A DNA stretch of 56,715 nt. It comes from Thermoplasmatota archaeon (lineage in GTDB: Archaea; Thermoplasmatota; Thermoplasmata; Thermoplasmatales; Thermoplasmataceae). The position numbers and the translations under genes were made by a program. Below are positions 52,528-56,715 of this stretch, one piece after another (the stretch's first letter is position 1; the number at the start of each line of letters is the position of its first letter). The DNA is taken from positions 1 to 56,715 of the forward strand of contig JAMDBD010000029.1 of the NCBI GenBank assembly GCA_023484105.1, read 5' to 3'. Below the pieces are notes generated by a model. That model saw nothing but the letters and a program-made list of their open reading frames with translations. It was not told the DNA's origin and did not search any database.

Positions 52528-54598
52528 TCCTGAAGATTTTATTCTGATAAATGCAACCGGAATGGATCGGATAAGGCTGTGGCATTATGACCATTCCCGC
52601 ATCCATTTCAGTGATTTCGACTACACAACATGGGTGTTTCTTTCTGGAGAAAAATATGATCTTGAGAATATTGAAAACCAAGTTGAGAAGATCAGAGGTG
52701 TAAAGACTGCCTGGGAATCCAGGAAAAGTATATACGGATCTGAAAAAGGACTGTGTCTTTACCTTAAACCTTCAATGATAGATACTGTAAAACAATTTCT
52801 TGAAAAAAGCGGTTTCAGGAGGAGGATTAAACTCTTCAACTCGGATCTTAACCCGGTACACAGATTTCTTTCAGAGAGATCGATGGAACTGTTCCGTATT
52901 ACATCTCCAGAAGAATATGATCCTGTGATTCCTGCTGTAAGGATTTTTCCTTACTTCTCTGGAAATGAGATAAGAAAGATTCAGATTGATGATACTATAT
53001 TCAGGGAAATAAGCGACAACACACTTCAGGAGGTTTACAGTTCTATAAAATCATCCGTTTTTGTGATATACTCAAACCAGGGATCATCATTTTCCAGGCT
53101 CCTTGAAATGATAAATGTGAGAGGAATTGGAAGGATCCTGTACAAAAAAACACCTGGTAAAGCGTTTGAGTCTTACGGTCAGGTGCATTTCAGCGGGGAC
53201 AGGGTTTCAATAAAAGGAAAGATATGTATAAGTTCTGATTCCTTCATATACAGCGAAGCTGGACTTCCTGGAATTTTTGAAATTTCCAGAGTTTCCAGAC
53301 TTCCCCCAGAAACAGCATCCACCGTGACACCTGGAACAGCTGTTTCAGCGCTTGAGTTTTCAAAGGCCATATCAATGGGTATACTGATCCCAGGATACAA
53401 AGACGATCATGAATCTCCAAAGTCTCTCGCCCTCTTGAGGCTCTCTGATAGGGGAGGAATTACCTTGCAGCCAATGCCTGGACTCTACTGGAATGTTACG
53501 GAAATAGATTTCTCATCCATGTACCCAAGTATAATTGTAAGATACAACCTGTCTCCAGAAACCATAGGGCATGGAGACTATTCAGTTCCCTGGCTTGGAT
53601 ACAGAATATCATCTTCTCCAGCAGGTTTTCTTCCACTGGCTCTAGGAGATCTGCTTGATCTGAGGCTCTTCTACAAGTCCATAAGAGGAGATCATCCCCA
53701 GTATTCAGCTAGAGACATTGCACTAAAATGGCTTCTCTTGACCTCTTTTGGTTATACAGGCTATAAGAACGCGAAGTTTGGAAAGATAGAGATTCATGAA
53801 AGCATAACCGCTATCGGTAGATGGGCAATTTCTATTGCAATGGCAGAGGCAAGAAGGCTAGGTTTCACGGTGATTCATGGGATAGTGGATTCTCTCTGGA
53901 TAGCCGGAGATGGGGATGTGGATGAACTGCTAAGAAGAATTAAGGAGAGAACCAGACTTGACATCGTTGTGGACAGCAGATATAAATGGCTGTTATTTCC
54001 ACCAGCCAGAAATGGGAATGGATCCGTTGGAACATATTTCGGCCTGAGAAAAGACGGTACTTTCAAGGCCAGGGGGATAGACACGAGAAGGGAGGATGTT
54101 CCAAAGATTTGCAAGGATTTCCAGTTTGAAGCTTTCAGCCTCTTCTCTGAATGCAACAATAACAGTGATGTTGCTGAAAAATCCGCGGATCTAGAAAGGC
54201 TGAAGAAAAAATACATGAACAGGATCAGAAGCGGGTGTGCACATGAAGATCTTGCCATAAATTTCAGAATAACAAGAAGGTCTGAGGAGTACGTCGTGAA
54301 CACAATCACAAGGAAATTACTGAAGGCATTGGAGAGAAGGGGTTTCCATATAAACCCTGGAGAATCCATTGTCGCAAGGATTGTAAATGCAGATCTTGGG
54401 ATATTTGCCTTTGACTCCTCTGCAGAAGGCTACGACAGAAGTGTCTATATCGGAATGCTAAAGAGATCGTTTAAGCCGTTCGATTACATGATAAGTGCTG
54501 CCGGATCAAATCACTCAGGCGGACATTCTGGAAAGAATGGACTCAATCTTCTGAGAAAGAATGGAGACCGGGATATCGTTGATCTGTATGACTTTTGA
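52514..54598 (+). CDS. polB: divergent family B DNA polymerase, probably exonuclease-deficient
   Basis: 694 residues, shorter than replicative PolB (about 780 or more). Motif A is intact, D332-F-S-S-M-Y-P-S. Motif B has Lys405 but reads KWLLLTSFGYTGY in place of KxxxNSxYG. Motif C is H455-G-I-V-D-S where YGDTDS is usual, so the first Asp is Ile457 while Asp459 remains. In the N-terminal half I see no DIE of Exo I nor other exonuclease motifs; the place of an Exo II-like segment reads VIYSNQGSSFSRLL. This resembles the archaeal PolB2 type, thought to act in damage-related synthesis. It is third in a tightly overlapped operon and overlaps the convergent cdc6 gene by 84 nt. Confidence 0.9.
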   Translation: MGTVDPEDFILINATGMDRIRLWHYDHSRIHFSDFDYTTWVFLSGEKYDLENIENQVEKIRGVKTAWESRKSIYGSEKGLCLYLKPSMIDTVKQFLEKSGFRRRIKLFNSDLNPVHRFLSERSMELFRITSPEEYDPVIPAVRIFPYFSGNEIRKIQIDDTIFREISDNTLQEVYSSIKSSVFVIYSNQGSSFSRLLEMINVRGIGRILYKKTPGKAFESYGQVHFSGDRVSIKGKICISSDSFIYSEAGLPGIFEISRVSRLPPETASTVTPGTAVSALEFSKAISMGILIPGYKDDHESPKSLALLRLSDRGGITLQPMPGLYWNVTEIDFSSMYPSIIVRYNLSPETIGHGDYSVPWLGYRISSSPAGFLPLALGDLLDLRLFYKSIRGDHPQYSARDIALKWLLLTSFGYTGYKNAKFGKIEIHESITAIGRWAISIAMAEARRLGFTVIHGIVDSLWIAGDGDVDELLRRIKERTRLDIVVDSRYKWLLFPPARNGNGSVGTYFGLRKDGTFKARGIDTRREDVPKICKDFQFEAFSLFSECNNNSDVAEKSADLERLKKKYMNRIRSGCAHEDLAINFRITRRSEEYVVNTITRKLLKALERRGFHINPGESIVARIVNADLGIFAFDSSAEGYDRSVYIGMLKRSFKPFDYMISAAGSNHSGGHSGKNGLNLLRKNGDRDIVDLYDF

Positions 54599-55630
54599 TA
54601 CACCTTTTCTGTCGCCTCTACCAATGACATGGCTGGTCACAAACCCTGCCCTCTCAAGCCTTCTCACAGTATCGTAAACCCTGAACTCATTTCTGACAAC
54701 AGGATATGCCTCCATCACTGACCGTATCTCCGGAACAATGTGTTTCATATCTGTACTTACTGAAACTCTGAGAAGACGGCATACGGCAAGCAGTGTAACA
54801 AGATCTTTTGCATTAAGCTCTGCCAGTTTACTCTCGGTTATATATGGATCGATGAGGGAGACTGCCCCTCTGACATCCTCGATTTCAATTGATTCCGCGT
54901 TCCTGTATTCTGCCATGAACGCTGCTTTCTGGAGTGTCTCGATCGCCACCCTTGCACTCCCATATGGTTCTGATGTTTCAGCTATATAGTGCAGTATCGT
55001 ATCATCATAAGCACCGTCATTCAGGGCACTCTCCGATCTGTCTTTCAGGATAAAGTAAAGCTCGTCACTGGAATATTTGTTGAATTTCAAGGTCGACATT
55101 CTCATGGCTCCTGCCCGTTCTCTGAATGAGGAATACACTTCAGGCGGATCTATTGATATGAATATAGGTGAGAGGAGAACTCCGTGTATTTCTCCTGCCC
55201 TGCTAAGATTGTACATTCCCTCCATATCCCTGTAAAGCTGGGAAGCCTCATCGAGTACAAGAATAAAATCAGTACCAGACTTTGCGCTTAGATCCCTAAG
55301 CGCCGTGAATATCTGCTTGTAGGTTGTTCCTGAAGGAGGTATAAACCTTCCAAGCTGTGATAGCATCGATGTAAGTATGGCTCTGATTGATCCGTGGGAA
55401 AGGGCATTTTCATAGATTATTCTTGGAGACTTTACAGTTTTCTGCAGAAATTTCAGTGTGACGGTTTTACCTACACCTGGATAGCCGTATACCCACAGTG
55501 GCGATGTTATCCCTTCCCTGAGAGGGTTTATTACATTTTCCTTTATTATTGAAAGCTCCCTCTCCCTAGCTATTAGCCTATCAGGGATGAAACTGCTATC
55601 CAGCGGATCCGTATCTCTTATAATCCTCAT
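54515..55630 (-). CDS. cdc6: Orc1/Cdc6-like AAA+ ATPase
   Basis: 371 residues. Walker A is WVYGYPGVGKTVTL, Walker B ILVLDEASQLY, and sensor 1 and 2 regions follow (ARVAIETL with the sensor 2 Arg). The C-terminal 90 residues are a winged helix (MEAYPVVRNEFRVYDTVRRLERAGFV). Such proteins bind origins and load the MCM helicase; this one may be a paralogue, as archaea often have two or more. The start is ATG 55630 or GTG 55633. No origin-like repeats are visible nearby. Its last 84 nt run antisense to the polymerase gene. Confidence 0.9.
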   Translation of the reverse strand: MRIIRDTDPLDSSFIPDRLIARERELSIIKENVINPLREGITSPLWVYGYPGVGKTVTLKFLQKTVKSPRIIYENALSHGSIRAILTSMLSQLGRFIPPSGTTYKQIFTALRDLSAKSGTDFILVLDEASQLYRDMEGMYNLSRAGEIHGVLLSPIFISIDPPEVYSSFRERAGAMRMSTLKFNKYSSDELYFILKDRSESALNDGAYDDTILHYIAETSEPYGSARVAIETLQKAAFMAEYRNAESIEIEDVRGAVSLIDPYITESKLAELNAKDLVTLLAVCRLLRVSVSTDMKHIVPEIRSVMEAYPVVRNEFRVYDTVRRLERAGFVTSHVIGRGDRKGVSKVIQINDIPVSILSQKIESILSRMSA

Positions 55631-55639
55631 CACGAAGTT

Positions 55640-56715
55640 TCAGGCCCGAATTGCCTGACTGAGAGACCTTATTTCTTTGCTGGCAGGAACTGAGTATCTT
55701 TTAACCTTCTCTATGTCAACGCCTGCCTTTCTTGCAAGCTTTTCAACATATTTCAGCATGAGCAGTCCACCAATGGATATTATGGATCCAGTACCGGCCC
55801 TTGCAAAGAATGAACCTTCCGTGTTTCCAAAGCCATCCCTGACGGCCATTTTTGCAAGATGTCTGTAAGATGCATAGTAAACAGCAAGCTGATCTTTAGT
55901 CAGCATTCCCTTGTTGAGATTTCTCGACTTTATCCTTCCAAGTGGAACATTCAAAAGTGGAGTTACTGTAAATTCAAATGGCCTGTTGCCGCTGTAAGAA
56001 TAACTGAGCCTGTTTATCATTCCTATGGTGTCCCAGTAATCTTCCTCTGTTTCTCCCTCCTGGCCAACCTGTATTGTGAATGCCGGTCTCCAGTAGTACA
56101 TCGTCTCGTTGTATACTCCCTGCCAAACTATGTCGCTCCATGATCCATCCGGTCCAATCTTGAGAGGTAGAGTCTTATTAGGCATATGCTTCCTTGCAAG
56201 CGAATCGCTGCCCGTTTCCACCCCTGTCTGCACTCCTATCCAGTTTTTAGGACCTGCTTTAAGTATCTTAGAGAATTTTTCTATCAACTCAGGATAGCCT
56301 GCCGGGATAGATATTCTGCCATGTGTTGGATTGGAATAGTGGATGCCGGGCACGCCCATAACCGCACTGAAAAGATCGGTTAGCGCTTCTTCATTGGGCT
56401 CATACATGTTCCCGTGTTTGTAAGCAAATATTTCATCGGAGTGTAGCCAGGCATTTGGATGACCTGCTCTGACATTCACTGATACCTCCTTAACCACATC
56501 TTCAGGCTCATAATACCTGAGGGGGCGCAAAGTCACTTCACAGAAGTCACAACCAACACCGCATCCTCTCATAACCTCAACCATACCCTTCACTGAAGGC
56601 TCCTGTATAAGCGGGATCTGATCCAGTTTTGGATATGCAGTTATGCTGATTCCGCGTGCCAGAAATTTGTCATCCTGCTTTATTACCTTCCTGAAATGAT
56701 CATCATACGACATAT
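55640..56715 (-). CDS. radical SAM protein (COG1032-like), 5' end outside the window
   Basis: At least 358 residues; the frame is still open at the right edge, so the apparent ATG at 56713 is probably not the start. The 4Fe-4S motif is RGCGVGCDFCEVTLRPLRYYEP (CxxxCxxC) and GVQTGVETGSDSLARKHMP and FTIQVGQEGETEEDYWDTI follow. Many relatives have a cobalamin-binding domain before this part. The set includes archaeal enzymes that build tetraether lipids and their rings, among other functions; the reaction here is unknown. The gene ends 6 nt before cdc6 begins, on the same strand. Confidence 0.85.
   Translation of the reverse strand, partial: MSYDDHFRKVIKQDDKFLARGISITAYPKLDQIPLIQEPSVKGMVEVMRGCGVGCDFCEVTLRPLRYYEPEDVVKEVSVNVRAGHPNAWLHSDEIFAYKHGNMYEPNEEALTDLFSAVMGVPGIHYSNPTHGRISIPAGYPELIEKFSKILKAGPKNWIGVQTGVETGSDSLARKHMPNKTLPLKIGPDGSWSDIVWQGVYNETMYYWRPAFTIQVGQEGETEEDYWDTIGMINRLSYSYSGNRPFEFTVTPLLNVPLGRIKSRNLNKGMLTKDQLAVYYASYRHLAKMAVRDGFGNTEGSFFARAGTGSIISIGGLLMLKYVEKLARKAGVDIEKVKRYSVPASKEIRSLSQAIRA

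Noticed and set aside
54400-55700. Replication origin next to the cdc6 gene
   Set aside because: The gaps around cdc6 are only a few nt, and I see no A/T-rich unwinding region or origin-box repeats.
1-56715. CRISPR array or toxin-antitoxin pair
   Set aside because: No regularly spaced repeats or cas genes are visible, and no neighbouring small genes carry toxin or antitoxin motifs I recognise.

Overview
The window reads as chromosomal DNA of an acidophilic archaeon of the Thermoplasmatales (Thermoplasma, Ferroplasma, Picrophilus or Cuniculiplasma relatives). The pointers are a glucose dehydrogenase very close to the Thermoplasma acidophilum enzyme, a thioredoxin reductase lacking the usual NADPH motif, a bifunctional phosphoglucose/phosphomannose isomerase, archaeal EF-2, EF-1alpha, S10, S17e, PCNA and Cdc6, a B-family haem-copper oxidase, and many genes whose start codon lies 24-30 nt after a TATA box (leaderless mRNAs). 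The genus cannot be fixed from the sequence alone.

Layout. 1-700 holds a decayed membrane-protein gene. 815-2162 holds tRNA-Arg, Hsp20 and a winged-helix regulator. 2164-6758 (minus) carries PCNA, CutA and a redox run of thioredoxin, thioredoxin reductase, glucose dehydrogenase and FolD. 6834-12439 holds a small regulator, an aminotransferase, malate dehydrogenase, QueC/QueD, a hemerythrin and an MscS channel. 12444-16261 (minus) is EF-1alpha, S10, EF-2. 16474-20133 holds PGI/PMI, RqcH, a hydrolase-like protein and a thioesterase. 20116-26927 (minus) is a tightly overlapped terminal-oxidase operon: small membrane protein, subunit II, subunit I, three-repeat cupredoxin, haem O synthase, a polytopic protein and a CPBP-type membrane protein.

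27360-34529 (minus) holds thiolase, S17e, UspA, the bacterial-type chaperones GrpE-DnaK-DnaJ and an M50 protease. 35143-38883 holds an ABC exporter, enoyl-CoA hydratase and a cysteine-synthase-like enzyme. 38943-44014 is a cell-surface sugar region: mutarotase, RmlA facing RmlC-RmlB-RmlD, and a glycosyltransferase. 44098-45778 holds tRNA-Asp, a SHOCT protein, a small unknown protein and a decayed transposase. 45862-50597 holds PyrF, an MqnE-like menaquinone enzyme, a surface protein with a clear upstream palindrome and a coiled-coil protein. 50609-56715 holds a sugar nucleotidyltransferase, a three-gene operon ending in a divergent family B DNA polymerase, a Cdc6-like ATPase and a truncated radical SAM protein.

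The best candidate for something under-described is the polymerase operon (51857-54598): two small unrecognised proteins overlap a polymerase with a rewritten motif C and no visible exonuclease motif, a layout that recalls the archaeal PolB2/Dpo2 damage-response operons. Next come the three-repeat cupredoxin and the unknown polytopic protein of the oxidase operon, and FolD and thioredoxin reductase enzymes with altered key residues.
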